Origin: Sabethes cyaneus
Taxonomy: Eukaryota > Arthropoda > Insecta > Diptera > Culicidae
Assembly (NCBI RefSeq): GCF_943734655.1
Contig: NC_071355.1
Location: 72,687,449 to 72,751,448, forward strand
Length of the DNA stretch: 64,000 nucleotides
Direction of reading: 5' to 3'
Position 1 is the stretch's first letter, and every line of letters starts with the position of its first letter. Under the pieces are notes generated by a model, which had not been told where the DNA came from, did not search any database, and saw only the letters and a list, made by a program, of their open reading frames with translations. Below are positions 53,022 through 64,000 of the stretch, in pieces. The position numbers were made by a program, and so were the translations under genes.

Positions 53022-53649
53022 GCTATTTGTAAAAATCGTTGGCGTGGATTAAGCTAAAACTTTCATGTTAATGCAACTGAACTATCTTGCCCAATGACCC
53101 AACTTGCCCTGCCTTCATTGATGTTTTTACTTTTGAATCATAGGACCATTAAGTTAGCAGATATATCTACTGCATTTCAGCCATTAATACAGAAGAATAT
53201 AAATGCAGCATATGTTTGTGATTTCTGCTGCACGGCTATAACGAGACAGATAAAGTTGAAAAATCAGAGGGGTTGTGTACAAGACACGACCGCATATATA
53301 GGTGACGCAGGACTACGTAAGTCTCTTTGTAGTGATAGTGTCATGTATTCATGCTTGTAATCATTCGATTCTTCATGTATACATGCTATATGCAACATAT
53401 ATACATGCTACATGCGTTGTATGTAACATTTATCAAAGTAGTAACACTGCATACGTTCAATTCTCAAAAGATTGTGCATTTGAAAACAATTTAACAAAAT
53501 CAAGAACACAAACTATTGCTTTTCTGCTACCTTACTGAAATTAAAGATTGTTTTTATTATCCATGGTTTCCCACGTTGAAGGGATTTTACCAATTCAATC
53601 CTATTTTATCAACAGCACATCTTTTCACTACCCTTCTAATGAAACGGCA
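53022..53649. other. Intergenic, nothing recognised
   Basis: AT-rich, with short ATACATGC/ATATATACATGC repeats near 53380-53420. The plus frames at 53094-53538 show no known domain. Confidence 0.3.
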
Positions 53650-53733
53650 AGCATCCGTATGCAGTATAAAACGCCAGGAATGCTAATAAACGATTGATTT
53701 ACTGCCTATACTAATGCTTATTGGTTACCTGGG
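53650..53733 (+). mobile_element. 3' fragment of the CCCAGGTAACC MITE family
   Basis: It keeps GCAGTATAAAACGCCAGG, ACTAATGCTTATTGG and the end TTACCTGGG, as in 54738-55048. It directly abuts the RTE fragment at 53736. Confidence 0.7.
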
Positions 53734-53835
53734 AAGTGTAGTCTGTCCCATCTATAGGAAGGGCGATTGCTGTAATTACCTCGGCATCACGTTGGTCAAC
53801 GCCGCCTACAAGGTGCCCTCCCAGATCTATCACCA

Positions 53836-54579
53836 ATGTCAAAAGAATTCGTAGGCCAGTCCGACAAATCCTCCAGAAATATCGAGTACAACGTGCCCAC
53901 GCATCATATTTTCCTGGATTTCAGAGCAGCATACGATACATGCATTCTCGTCAATCCTGAGGAGTGTTCCATTATTTCTTTTGCTCGGATCAGAGAACCC
54001 GTCATTTTTAAGTACAAGCTACGCGGTACAGAAATCCAACGTGTCGACCAGGTAAAGGATCTCGGCGTTGTTTTTGATAGCCAGTTATCGTTTAAACAGC
54101 ATATTTCTTACATTGTGGACAAAGCATCCAGAACATTAGAATGCGTCTTTCGCATCGCTAAGAGCTTCACTGACGTCTATTGCCTCAAGGCATTATACTG
54201 TGCACTCGTCCGTTCGACTCTTGAGTACGGTTTCGTTGTCTGGCATCCATATTACCAAAACGGGATGCAAAGGATTGAATCAGTTCAACGTCGCTTCTTA
54301 CGCTTTGCTCTCCGTCGTCTACCATGGCGAAATCCGTTCCAGTTGCCGAGTTATGAAAGTCGATGCCGATTAATACACTTAGAGACACTACAGACACGAA
54401 GGAACATCGCAAGAGATCTGTTTGCTGTCGACACGTTGCAGGGAAGAATTGATTGTCCTGCTATTCTTGGGGCGATTGATCTAAACGTGCGTCCCAGGGC
54501 ACTGCGGAACAACTCAATGCTGAGGGTACCTTTTCAACGCACCAACTACGGACGAAACAGCTCATTGACTGGTATATAG
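53836..54579 (+). pseudogene. Chimeric frame created by nested insertion (RTE head, Jockey/CR1 tail)
   Basis: The 247-codon frame begins with RTE residues (to RAAYDT, about 36 codons) and then, in frame by chance, continues with the C-terminal third of a Jockey/CR1-type RT (VNPEECSIISFAR, VKDLGVVFDSQLSF, RIESVQRRFLRFALRRLPWR). It has no RT catalytic YADD and no endonuclease, so it is not a gene. Without the nesting it could be misread as a novel fusion. Confidence 0.85.
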
Positions 54580-55105
54580 CGAGTTTTCAATCGGGTTGCA
54601 TTCGCTTTTGATTTTAATTTGTCACATGAAACGGTCCGTCGTAACTTTTCTATGTTTTTTCAACAAATGACGACTAAGAAAATTGTTAGTGTTTGTAATT
54701 GTAATTTCTTGACTGTGATTGTTATTAGATTAAGCTACCCAGGTAACCAATAAGCATTTCCAATGCAATTTAAAAGCAAGCCAATAAGCATTTAAGTTGC
54801 CTTAAATGCTACTTAAATGCTATTTTGGCAAAATATGCGGCTACTTTACTGCTAGTCCTCTTATAGTGCGGACAATGCTTATTTGCAGCTAGTTACCAAC
54901 AAGAAGAATTTAAATAGAATTGTGCATGCCAATTTACAACAGTTATGCAGTCAAAAAGCTGATAAACAACAGCCTGCAGTATAAAACGCCAGGGATGCTA
55001 ATAAACGACTGATTTACTGCTTATTTTAATGCTTATTGGTTACCTGGGTACTTATCCGTCATTGGGACTACAGTCTGTTGATGTCGACTTAATAAATAAA
55101 TAAAT
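53944..55105 (+). mobile_element. 5'-truncated Jockey/CR1-type element inside the RTE
   Basis: It begins after the YADD region and ends with GTCGACTTAATAAATAAATA, an AATA tail like that of 42242-46254. Its protein matches the corresponding part of the intact element at roughly two residues in three by eye. Its 3' untranslated region is split by a MITE. Confidence 0.82.
54738..55048. mobile_element. 311-bp MITE, CCCAGGTAACC family (copy 1), TA-flanked
   Basis: Inverted ends CCCAGGTAACCAATAAGCAT and ATGCTTATTGGTTACCTGGG, flanked by TA at 54736-54737 and 55049-55050. A near-identical copy is at 60391-60701. Confidence 0.88.
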
Positions 55106-55859
55106 AAATACAGTTGAACGCGAACAGCTTTGGCAGATAATGCACAAGTTCGGTTTTCCAGACAAACTAACGTCGCTGATCAAAGCTACCCTGGAGTGAT
55201 TTATGTGCCACGTGCGCGTCTCGGGGACACTCTCGAGTCCTTTCGAATCGCGCAGAGGATTGCGGCAAGGGGATGGACTGCCCTGCATGTTATTCAATAA
55301 CGTTATTGAAGATGTGATCCGGCGAGCGGGCATCGAAACGAGACGAACGATCTCCAGCAAGAGTAACTTCTAGCCTTTGCAGACGACCTCGACATCATTA
55401 CTAGAAACCTTGGGACGGCGGAGTCAATCTACGCCAGACTAAAAACGGAGGCTAGGAGGATAGGGTTACAAATCAGGAAGGCTCCAGAGAAAGCAACGTT
55501 TGCCTCCAACGGACAGTGACTGGACGATGAACTGGAAGTTGTTGATGATTTCATATATTTGGGATCTCTGGTTACCGCCGACAATAATACGAATAAGGAG
55601 ATCCAACGGCGCATTCGAGCTGGAAATCGAGCCTACTTTTCCCTCCGCAAGACGCTTCGATCTATGAGCATGCGCCGCCGCACAAAGCTGACGATGTATA
55701 AAACGCTAAACAGACCGGTAGTCCTCTACGGACTTGAGACAGTAACTTTGCTTACGGAAGACATACGTGCGCTAGCCGTATTTGAACGAAGGGTGTTGCG
55801 GACTATTTTTGACGGAGTAGAAACGAAAAGCGGAGAGTGGTGTAGGTGTATGAATCACG

Positions 55860-56105
55860 ACCTGTACCTTTGAACCACAGAGGCGATGGACAAATGGAGA
55901 CTGCGCAACCCCCCTTATTAAGCTAGCGACATGGGTTGGGTTGGGTTAAACACAAATTGTGCCTCTTCCTCCGTCTACTGTAGAAACCACCGACCGAGAA
56001 GTTTTAATCTAACTTGTTTTTACTGTCAGGACGACAATACTTTGCAGGCCCTTACGACTTGCAAGGTACTGCGTGTGACGCTGTTCATCTGTCAGCGTGT
56101 TAGCC
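55860..56105 (-). repeat. Copy of the repeat at 3990-4245
   Basis: Shares GTACCTTTGAACCA, GAGAAGTTTTAATCTAACT, AGGACGAC and CCTTACGACTTGCAAGGTAC in the same order. It starts where the RTE copy stops. Confidence 0.6.
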
Positions 56106-56194
56106 GCGATTCTCAGCACGAATTTTTCGGAGAGGCTCCGTTCCTATGAAATGGACCAAACCTCGTGTTTTTAGTCTTGACCTTGAAATGCGGT

Positions 56195-56356
56195 CAGGCG
56201 TATATTAATATTTTTTTGAAACGGTGGTTCTACAATTGATGAAGGGACGGTAGGGGAAAGTAATCTGAGATTATAACCAGAATCGAACCCACTACATCCG
56301 CCAGGGTATGTGGCTCGCTGGTACTTATACCTTTGAACTATAGAGGCGTTGGTAAA
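56195..56356 (-). repeat. tRNA-derived SINE-like repeat, shortened copy
   Basis: Matches 3760-4030 with an internal deletion. The complement has GGTTCAAAGGTA-like (TAGTTCAAAGGTATAAG) A-box and GGTTCGATTC-like B-box words. Confidence 0.55.
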
Positions 56357-56557
56357 GTAAGTAAGCCCCATATCTTGCTACTGTTTTACCTGACTCATAG
56401 CGAATATACGTTGTGTTCGCGGGAGCTCAAAGTCGGGAAAAAGTTAAAATGAGCGACATTCCCTCGCTTAATTTTTACTCCTGAAAATAACTTACAAAAA
56501 CGTTATTTTTCTAGTGACAGTAGTATGCAATGCTTTTTCGTGCAAATTTTACAGGTT

Positions 56558-56782
56558 TAACGGGAATCTAGCAGTCATTAACTTTTCGTCGGAAAGTCCA
56601 ATTTCGGAAGCAGATTTTCGGCCCAAAAGCGGGATTCTGTTTATAAAAATGTAAATACTGCATTCTTCTACCTAATCTGAACACAGTGAATATATTTTCA
56701 TAAATAGAATTTTTGTTTCAAACAAAAAAACTGCTTTTGAAATTGGCAGAATCGATGACGACTTTTACCTTAAAGCAATAAT
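56558..56782 (-). mobile_element. MITE, four-copy family (copy 4)
   Basis: Inverse orientation: CAGTCATTAACTTTTCGTCG at the left, CAGAATCGATGACGAC at the right, and CGGGATTCTGTTTATAAAAA inside. Confidence 0.65.
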
Positions 56783-56840
56783 AAACATAACTTACAAAAA
56801 ACTTCTTGATATTCGTATTAACTGAATAAAATGCATATAC

Positions 56841-59800
56841 GCTTCTTCTTCTTCAGTAGCATAGAGCCGGAGTGGCTGGTGCTGTTTCAAGCACTCGTTT
56901 CTATTCAACTCGGTCTTGGGCCACTCGTCGCCAATTTCCTAGTCGTCTCAGAAGTCGCAAATCGCTTTCGATCTAGTCGAGCCATCGTGCACGTCGGGCC
57001 CCCCTGTTCCTGGTGCCGGTGGGGTTGTTGAAGAGGACTATTTTCGTCGCACTGTCATCCGGCATCCTTACGACGTGTCCGGCCCACCGTAGCCTGCTAA
57101 CTTTCGCTAGATGTACGATGGGAGTCTCCCCTAGCAGTGCCTGTAGATCGTGATTCATACGCATCCGCCACTCTCCGCTTTCAGTTTGTACTCCGCCAAA
57201 TATCGTCCGCAGCACTTTCCGCTCAAACAGGGCAAGGGCGCGTATGTCCTCCGTAAGCAGCGTCACGGCTTCAAGTCCATAAAAAACTACCGGTCTAATA
57301 ATGATTTTGTACATTGTTAGCTTCGTGCGGCGGCGTATGCTTCCTGATCGTTGCGTTTTACGAAGGGAAAAGTAGGCCCGACTTCCCGCTTGGAGGCGCC
57401 GCTTGATCTCCTTACTAGTGTAGTTGTCCGCGGTCACCAGCGATCCCAAATACACGAACTCCTCTACCACTTCTAGTTCGTCGCCGTCAACGGTTACCGG
57501 CCATGAGAGGCGCGTTTGTTTTCTTTGAGCTTCTTCCTTTCATGTATTTGGTCTTCGACGCATTAATTTTCAGCCCAATTCTCCTAGACTCCGTTTTCAG
57601 TCTAGCGTAGATTGCCTCCGCCGTCGTCAAGTTCCTGGCAATGATATCGAAGTCATCTGCAAAGCCTAAAAGTTGGCTACTCTTGGTAAAAATCGTGCCT
57701 CTCGTTTCGATGCCCGCTCGTCGGATCACCCCCTCAAGAGCAATGTTGAACAGCATGCAGGATAGACCGTCACCTTGTCTCAACCCTCGTCGCGTCTTGA
57801 AGGGACTCGAGTGTCCCAGAGATGCGAACAAAACACATCACTCGATCCAATGTAGCTCCGATCAGTCGCGTCAGTTTGACCGGAAAACCGTATTCGTGCA
57901 TTATCTGCTATAGCTTGTCTCGATCGACTGCTTTGAAATCAATAAAGATGTGATGCGTGGGCACGTTGTACTCCCGACATTTCTGCAAGATCTGTCGGAT
58001 AGTAAAAATTTGGTCCGTAGCTGCGCGAGCCCCCATGAAACCCGCCTGATAATTCCCTACGAAACCTTGTGCTATCGGTGACAGCCAGCGTAACAGGATC
58101 TGGGAGAGTACCTTGTAGGCGGCATTTACCAGCGTAATACCACGATAGTTGCAGCAGTCTAGCCGATCACCCTTTTTGTAGATGGGACAAACCACTCCAT
58201 CCAGCTTATCTAGCTAGCTTTTCCTCCTCTCAAATCCTCGAAATAACCCAGTGTAGAGCCTTTGCTAGCGTTTCTCCGCCATGTTTGTAAAGCTCTGCCG
58301 GTAGGCGGTCCTTCCTAGCGGCTTTATTGGTCTTCAGCAGCCCGAACTCTCGTTTGACTTCTTGGAGATCAGGTGCTAGGACATTACTATCTTCCATGGG
58401 CACTCCTAGGTTAATTTCCGTTCCGCCTCCTTCTGCGACTTCGCCATTGAGGTGTTCATCGAAGAACTGCTTCCACCTGTCGACCACCTCGCGCTCGTTT
58501 GTAATTAGATTCCCTCCCTCGTCCCTACACATGACAGGTTTCGGTGTGTAGTCCTTCCGAGTTTGGTTCTCCTTCTCATAAAACTTGCGCGTGTCATTAG
58601 TTCGGAATAGTTGCTCTAATTCTTCACGATCTCTGTCCTCCTTTTGGCCTCTCCGATGGTCCAGCGTATTCTGCCCCAACCGTCTTCGAGGTTTGAAGCA
58701 CCTAACTTCTCGGAAGAAGGCAGTGCCTCATTCAATACTCGCGCGTAGTTCTCGGCAGCTTGCTGGTTATCTAGCTGTCTGATGTTCAGCCTTTGACGTG
58801 TCCGGTATACAGCTTTGAACGCACATGTACTGCTACTAGGTAATGGTCAGAATCAATATCCGCACCCCGACGGGAGCGTACGTTCGTAATGTTAGAGAAA
58901 AACCGGCCCTCCATGAGAACGTGGTCAATTTGGTTCATTGTACGTTGGTCAGGTGATATCCAGGTGGCTTTGTGGATATCCTTGCGCGGGAAAATGGTGC
59001 TTCGGATCACCAGGCCTCGGGAAGCTGTGAAGTTTATACATCTTTGGCCGTTATCGTTCGTCTCGGTGTGCAGGCTATGGGGTCCTACCACCGGTCTATA
59101 CATTTCTTCCCTACCGACCTGGGCGTTCATATCCCCGATGACGATCTTGATGTCCCGTGACGAGCAACTGTCGTACGTTGCCTCCAGTCTCGCGTAGAAT
59201 GCTTCTTTCTCATCGTCGGGCTACCTTCGTGCGGGCAGTGCACGTTAATGATGCTATAATTGAAAAAACGGTTCCTTATCCTCAATACACACATTCTCTC
59301 GTTGATCGCCTTCCAATCTATCACGCGATCCTGCATTCCGCCCAGCACTACAAAGCCCGTTCCCAGTTCATTGGTAGCGACACCGCTCTGGTAAAACTGG
59401 GCCTTTCCGCCACGGATCTTCCATACCTTCTCTCCTTGCGACAGATTTCCTGCAGAGCTACGATGCCGAGTTTGTGTGGTTCCAGCTGTTCAATCAGCAC
59501 CCGCTCGCAACCTGCGAAATTTAGCGATCTGCAGTTCCAAGTCCCGAGTCTCCATTCGTCGTCCTTGTTCCGTCGCCTAGGTCGATGCCGAATATTCCGC
59601 TCCGAATATGCTTGAAGGTTGTTAGTTTTTTAATTTAGGTGTGTAGCCGTATTGGGGCAACACTACCGAGTCTCGCGATGGGGCTCCCACCTTATAGTGC
59701 CGAGACTCACTATACCTCCTTCCCGGTTAGTATACGACCTTAGTTTCCACCGGGGTTGGTTACCCGATCTCCGCTAAGGTTGCTCGTATTCCGGCTGGTA

Positions 59801-59940
59801 ACACGAGGAGTTCCGGCTGGTTCGGGATCGGAGTTGCTGGATAAGAGGCTAGCGACCACTATGGGGTCTATATTCCGCATTGTCCAGCCGTTTACCAGAC
59901 CATGCATATACGCTATAAAAAATAAAACGGTATAGTATAC
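56841..59940 (-). mobile_element. RTE-type retrotransposon, near full length, inactive
   Basis: On the minus strand: 5' region (59940-59640), endonuclease (59620-58786: RVIDWKAINERM, NVHCPHEGS, MNAQVGREE, FFPRKDIHKATW, the final ADIDSDHYLV), linker (58679-58230), RT (58195-57480) and C-terminal region (57470-56850) ending at a GAAGAAGAAG tail. It has the FADD catalytic block (LLGFADDFDII), but motif A reads IDFKAVDRDKL, so the usual AYD with its catalytic Asp is deleted. At least five frameshifts or stops separate the open pieces. It provides the best reference in this window for the other RTE fragments. Confidence 0.88.
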
Positions 59941-59989
59941 ATTTTATTTCAATAACACGTATATTCGTAGTGAGTCAGGCAAGACAGTA

Positions 59990-60965
59990 GCCTCTTTGGG
60001 TGTGTCATCAAACCTTATCAACTTGTTTAAGTGGTACCTGACTGATCGTCGGTTGAGCGTAAAACTGAGCTCAATAGATTCAGAAAAATCCTCAACCGTT
60101 CAGGGGTCCCACAAGGCAGTAATTTAGGGTCGTTACTGTTTATCATATTTTTCAATGACGTGCGTTAATATTTACCGGAAGGCTGCCAACTTCTGTATGC
60201 CGACGACCCCAAATTTTTTTGGGTAATCAAAACTTCCACTGACTGTCAATTGTTACAAGAAGTCATCTACAAATTTCATGACTGATGCAAAGGGTGTAAA
60301 CGCACTTTTTGTTGATCAGCATAGTGAAATGCTCAATATTCACTTTTACAAAAAAAAATCACCCAATTCAATGGTCGTACAGGATAAGAACCCAGGTAAC
60401 CAATAAGCATTTCCAATGCAATTTAAAAGCAAGCCAATAAGCATTTAAGTTGCCTTAAATGCTACTTAAATGCTATTTTGGCAAAATATGCGGCTACTTT
60501 ACGGCTAGCCCTCTTATATTGCTGACAATGCTTATTTGCAGCTAGTTACCAACAAGAAGAATTTAAATAGAATTTTGGATGCCAATTTACAACAGTTATG
60601 CAGTCAAAAAGCTGATAAACAACAGCCTGCAGTATAAAACGCCAGGGATGCTAATAAACAACTGATTTACTGCTTATTTTAATGCTATTTGGTTACCTGG
60701 GCAGCGAATACGTAGATAGCACAAACGTAGTACGTGGCATTTGGGTTATGCTAGACTCTGAATTGAATTTTCAGGAGCATTGAAGTCAAATTATTGCTGA
60801 ATCTCGAAGAAATTTTGGGTTAATTCTCCGCATTTTAGTTGAGTTCATCCCTGCTGATCTATACTGCTTGCGCGCCTTGATACTTCAGCCTATCTTGGAA
60901 ACAGCAGATAATGTGTGAACCCCATTCCGTAGCATCCGGACAGATTGAACCGAAAAGATCCTTAA
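59990..60965 (+). mobile_element. Jockey/CR1-type RT fragment split by a MITE
   Basis: Frames give LINLFKWYLTDRRLSVKL, STVQGSHKA (motif B remnant), LLYADD-like CQLLYADDPKFF in shifted frames, then after 60702 WVMLDSELNFQEH and LRILVEFIPADLYCLRALI. Decayed, with stops. Confidence 0.72.
60391..60701. mobile_element. 311-bp MITE, CCCAGGTAACC family (copy 2)
   Basis: Same length and nearly the same sequence as 54738-55048, but the flanks (AAGAA / CAGCG) show no TA duplication. Confidence 0.85.
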
Positions 60966-63342
60966 AATATAAAACATGCCTTGAGATTTCTTCCATGGCA
61001 AATCCCAGATGAGCTACCACCGTACGCAGCACGATGTCGTCTCCAATTGTTATTTTTTCAAAGTTTTATGAACACCCCTAGCGTCTTAGATGTAAACAAT
61101 AAATAACAGTAATAATAATTAGGCACTAAAATCTTTAAAATAGGATAAGCGATTACTATGTTTTTACATGATTGCTCACAACTCTCAAACTAAACGTTCA
61201 ATTCAAACGCCTATCCTGCCTTTCAAACGACACTAATAGCACAAAAATCGATTTGACCATCTCTGAGAACAAGGCAACTAATTGCAACCAAGCCAAAACA
61301 TATTTTTAAGTATAACTTATGGGTAGCATTTTTCAAATAAACAGACAAATGACAGACATAGATTTCAGTCTGCTAAGACATAATTGTAACAAAGGATTTT
61401 CTCAACTATAAATACAAATCATTATGTTTGCTTTCTTTATTAAATTATTTATTCATACGATTAAGATACTTTGTCATCTTTGATGTGTTGTGCACTTTGC
61501 TGGTATCAAAGTGTAGATGGGTAATGCATTCGTATTTAGTGTATAATTGCTGTCAATAAGCCCGTTTAAAAGATCCATTGTTACGTTTCTTGTCTATGCT
61601 CTTGTTCAGTTAATCTATACATTCAGTGTTTCAGTTATAAAGATTCATGTTTCGCCTACCCCAGGGGAAGGGATATATTTCTTCACGGTCGGAAGTGTCT
61701 TCCGGGCCAACACTCGATGTCATCTAATAAGTTTTTACTGATAACAGTGCCTCCAACTCATCGATATGCCAACGGCATACAGAAGTACAAGGGACCAGAG
61801 ATGCAATGATGATGAAAATTCTCTCTTACTGTTTACTTTACTTGTGCTGAATTGCCGAGTTTTAGCAACAATCACTGTTCATCGACTTACTACGAATACA
61901 ACACAAACATAAGTGGATAAATTACGTTGTTTAATTTTATTTATATTCTACAGTTAGAATGTATTATTCTTATGGTTTTCAAACAGCTACATGTGTTATT
62001 TCATGATTCATTTCGGCGTTTATTTGAATGGTCTTGCGATTTGGCTGCAAATGGCATACCAAAGCATGGATCACACAGATTATGTTATAAAATCTAAGTT
62101 GCCTGAGACTGCGAACAGTTTGTCGATATAAAATGCATGAAGTTGTAAAAATGCTTACAAACACTCAAGGTTATATAAATGAAAGTATTCTGTAAAATAA
62201 CCAGCAATTTAATAATAATTCAACGAATTTATGCACAAAGAATTATAGATCAGAAAGTAAAACATTCTTTTTTTGTTTGGTCACACTAAAATTGGAACGG
62301 ATGCATGTTGTAACTGTGAACACTACAACGGACTAGAATAAGTGTGAGATATGGATTCAATTTCTGTTTGATGATACAAACGATGTAAGGTGCACATTAC
62401 ACCGTCAATGATGCTGATCCAAAATCCTTCGGGCATGAATCCGTGAGACAAATTACTTATCCTCGAGTATAAAGGTAAATAAAATGGCTGGTTCATAGAA
62501 ACGTTACGTTTTATTTTGTCTATAATACCAAAATGTTAAAATCGTTGCGTCTCAAACATTTATTTTGTGTCGAATTCAGCACAATACTATTTCACAGAAA
62601 GAACTACTTCTTTTACTCGTTTTAGGAGATTAATGCCTAGTTTGTTGTTCTAGGCAATTGGATTCTAGTAATTTAATTACAGTTCCTTGTCTGCATTCAG
62701 GAGAAACTACATTCAAACAGTATACCACTACATATGCGTTGTAATAATTATATGGTCGATAAAATTTGGTTTGATACTACTATTTATGAAAAAGAGCAAA
62801 TAATCTTTTTAATGGAGCATTATTTTCAAGAAATTTAAACTGATAAAGTAAAGGAAACTACTGGACTAAGCACATAGTGGTCTTCACTTGAACTAAAGTT
62901 GCTAGCCCTGAATACATTTTGTGTTATTAAAAGTTATTTTACTCCATTATTATGAATGTTTAAAACATCGAGCCATTTTGGCTGTGCATCATAATATAGT
63001 TTCTTTTTTAAATCATGTTAAAATCGCGCATATTACTAAACTAACTCATTTTTATTTGCTTATTGAATCCGTTACTCGGTTTACGCTCACATGCTTCTGA
63101 TAGAATGTTGACCAAAGTTGAACGAGAGAGCATGCTAATAATTGAAGTTTAGTTTCAAATGTTTAAAAAAATGTTACGCTCTACTACAAATCGAATTCAT
63201 AGCACTCTGTTATAGGAAAAATATGTTATTATACGCGATCCGAGCTTCCTCTTGTGCCTCGTGGACTGATATCAACGGATTCATTGTCGAGATCTAAGCA
63301 CTGTAAACCACGGGCGAAAATAAAGAAAAAAACAAACTAGTT
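60966..63342. other. AT-rich intergenic region and 3' flank of the right-edge gene
   Basis: No gene or element recognised. A GC-richer patch at about 61640-61820 shows no known family. A minus-strand AATAAA near 63052-63057 could be the polyadenylation signal of the gene at 63343. Confidence 0.35.
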
Positions 63343-63525
63343 TTATGCAGAGGAAGCCGAAGTTTTTCCGGCATCGGTAGCGGTAGCGTTGGTAGTGGTA
63401 GCCGTTGTAGTAGTAGCTGAATCTGTGGCGGCAGGAGTATCAGTAGAAACTGCATCGTTTGATTTTGTGTTTTCGGTTTTGGCTTTTTTGCTTGCCATTG
63501 ATTCGGTCAGGATTTTATCAACGTC
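63343..63525 (-). CDS. Last coding exon of an unidentified gene
   Basis: After an acceptor (CTATTTTTGCAG on the minus strand) the frame reads DVDKILTESMASKKAKTENT, then a Thr/Ala/Ser-rich tail (TTTTATTTNATATD, GKTSASSA) and TAA. The exon has 60 codons. The clean acceptor, the open frame with coding-type composition and the terminal stop support a real last exon. The low-complexity tail gives no family clue, and I do not recognise the protein. The preceding exons must lie to the right of the window or in 63526-64000, where none was seen. Confidence 0.55.
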   Translation of the reverse strand, partial: DVDKILTESMASKKAKTENTKSNDAVSTDTPAATDSATTTTATTTNATATDAGKTSASSA

Positions 63526-64000
63526 CTGCAAAAATAGGTAGAACGAGGATTGGCAAAGCTGTAGCTGACGGAGAGAATTCATTTCTTCAAAGCAATTCTT
63601 ATCCAAATATAATACATTACAAAATTACTTTCCGAGGCCATTAATCATACTAACTTTGAGAATGCAAAATGCGAGTAATAACAAAGCAACACTAAATGTA
63701 CAGACTTTCGTAGAGTATCGATCGAAACATAATTAAAACAAGTACACAAAACAAGAGCATGTTATTAGTTTGAATGAGCTTCCAGCAACCACTGCAATTT
63801 TAGCATACGGATAATAAAATCGACATGTTTGCAAATGTCTGCAATTTGAACAAATTTATTTACAGATTAGAAGAAAATTACCTGAAAATTCGGTATAACT
63901 TCTAATGTAAAATATTCTACTTAGCATTAATTTCGATTATAAACACTGGCTAGCGAAGAGCTCCTTTCAAGACTAACCACTAAAGCCAACCAATTAATTA
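63526..64000 (-). other. Intron of the right-edge gene, nothing else seen
   Basis: AT-rich sequence upstream of the acceptor at 63526. No exon could be supported. Confidence 0.35.

Larger units (their letters stand above)
53736..55862 (+). mobile_element. RTE-type copy split by a Jockey/CR1-type element
   Basis: The left piece (53736-53943) runs from CPIYRKGD to NVPTHHIFLDFRAAYDT, RT motif A. The right piece (55106-55862) continues at once with VEREQLWQIMHKFGFPDKL and proceeds to the C-terminal region, with many stops; the FADD block is damaged. ATACA at the two junctions (about 53940-53944 and 55102-55106) is a likely target duplication for the inserted element. Confidence 0.82.

Overview
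The window is eukaryotic nuclear DNA, most likely from a culicine (Aedes-like) mosquito. That is inferred from a spliced insect-type Pgd gene, tRNA-derived SINEs that resemble Feilai, very many RTE and Jockey/CR1-type non-LTR fragments, Ty3/Gypsy elements, and MITEs with TA target duplications. Most of the 64 kb is transposon-derived or AT-rich noncoding DNA. Only three host genes have support, all on the minus strand: the first coding exon of an ABCC/MRP-type transporter at the left edge (850-1034), the complete 6-phosphogluconate dehydrogenase gene (37815-51188), and the last exon of an unidentified gene at the right edge (63343-63525).

From 1 to 12.6 kb, old RTE, Jockey and SINE fragments lie in AT-rich DNA. 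One RTE copy (5335-7505) is split by a 924-bp TA-flanked DNA element. From 12.6 to 37.5 kb there is one very deep nest. An RTE copy is split by an aberrant Gypsy provirus X (12711-33792, 5-bp duplication GTTAC). X is split by a nearly intact, young Gypsy Y on the minus strand (13550-32598, 5-bp duplication GAAAT, LTRs differing at one position of 261 by eye). Y is split inside its reverse transcriptase by a 14,154-bp segment (16458-30611) flanked by a CG dinucleotide. That segment carries its own decayed LOA, R1, RTE, SINE and MITE pieces and shows no transposase. The same host RTE is split further right by a 1.64-kb DNA element that itself holds a MITE.

From 37.8 to 51.2 kb lies Pgd, with five coding exons. 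Exon 1 holds only 11 coding bases and is separated from exon 2 by a 10.7-kb intron. The intron contains an apparently intact Jockey/CR1-type retrotransposon in antisense, two hairpin-like palindromes, a hAT-like insertion into a SINE, and a 1.3-kb TA-flanked element. From 51 to 61 kb there are more nested elements: a SINE inside a palindromic MITE, and an RTE split by a Jockey copy that is split by a MITE, which creates a false chimeric ORF. A nearly full-length dead RTE lies at 56841-59940. From 61 to 63.3 kb the sequence is AT-rich with nothing recognised.

No operon-like or concerted gene system is visible. The notable biology is transposon architecture: the 14-kb insertion, the provirus with two inverted LTR starts, and several TA-flanked elements filled with reiterated terminal motifs. 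All similarity statements come from reading the sequence and from family knowledge; no database search was run.
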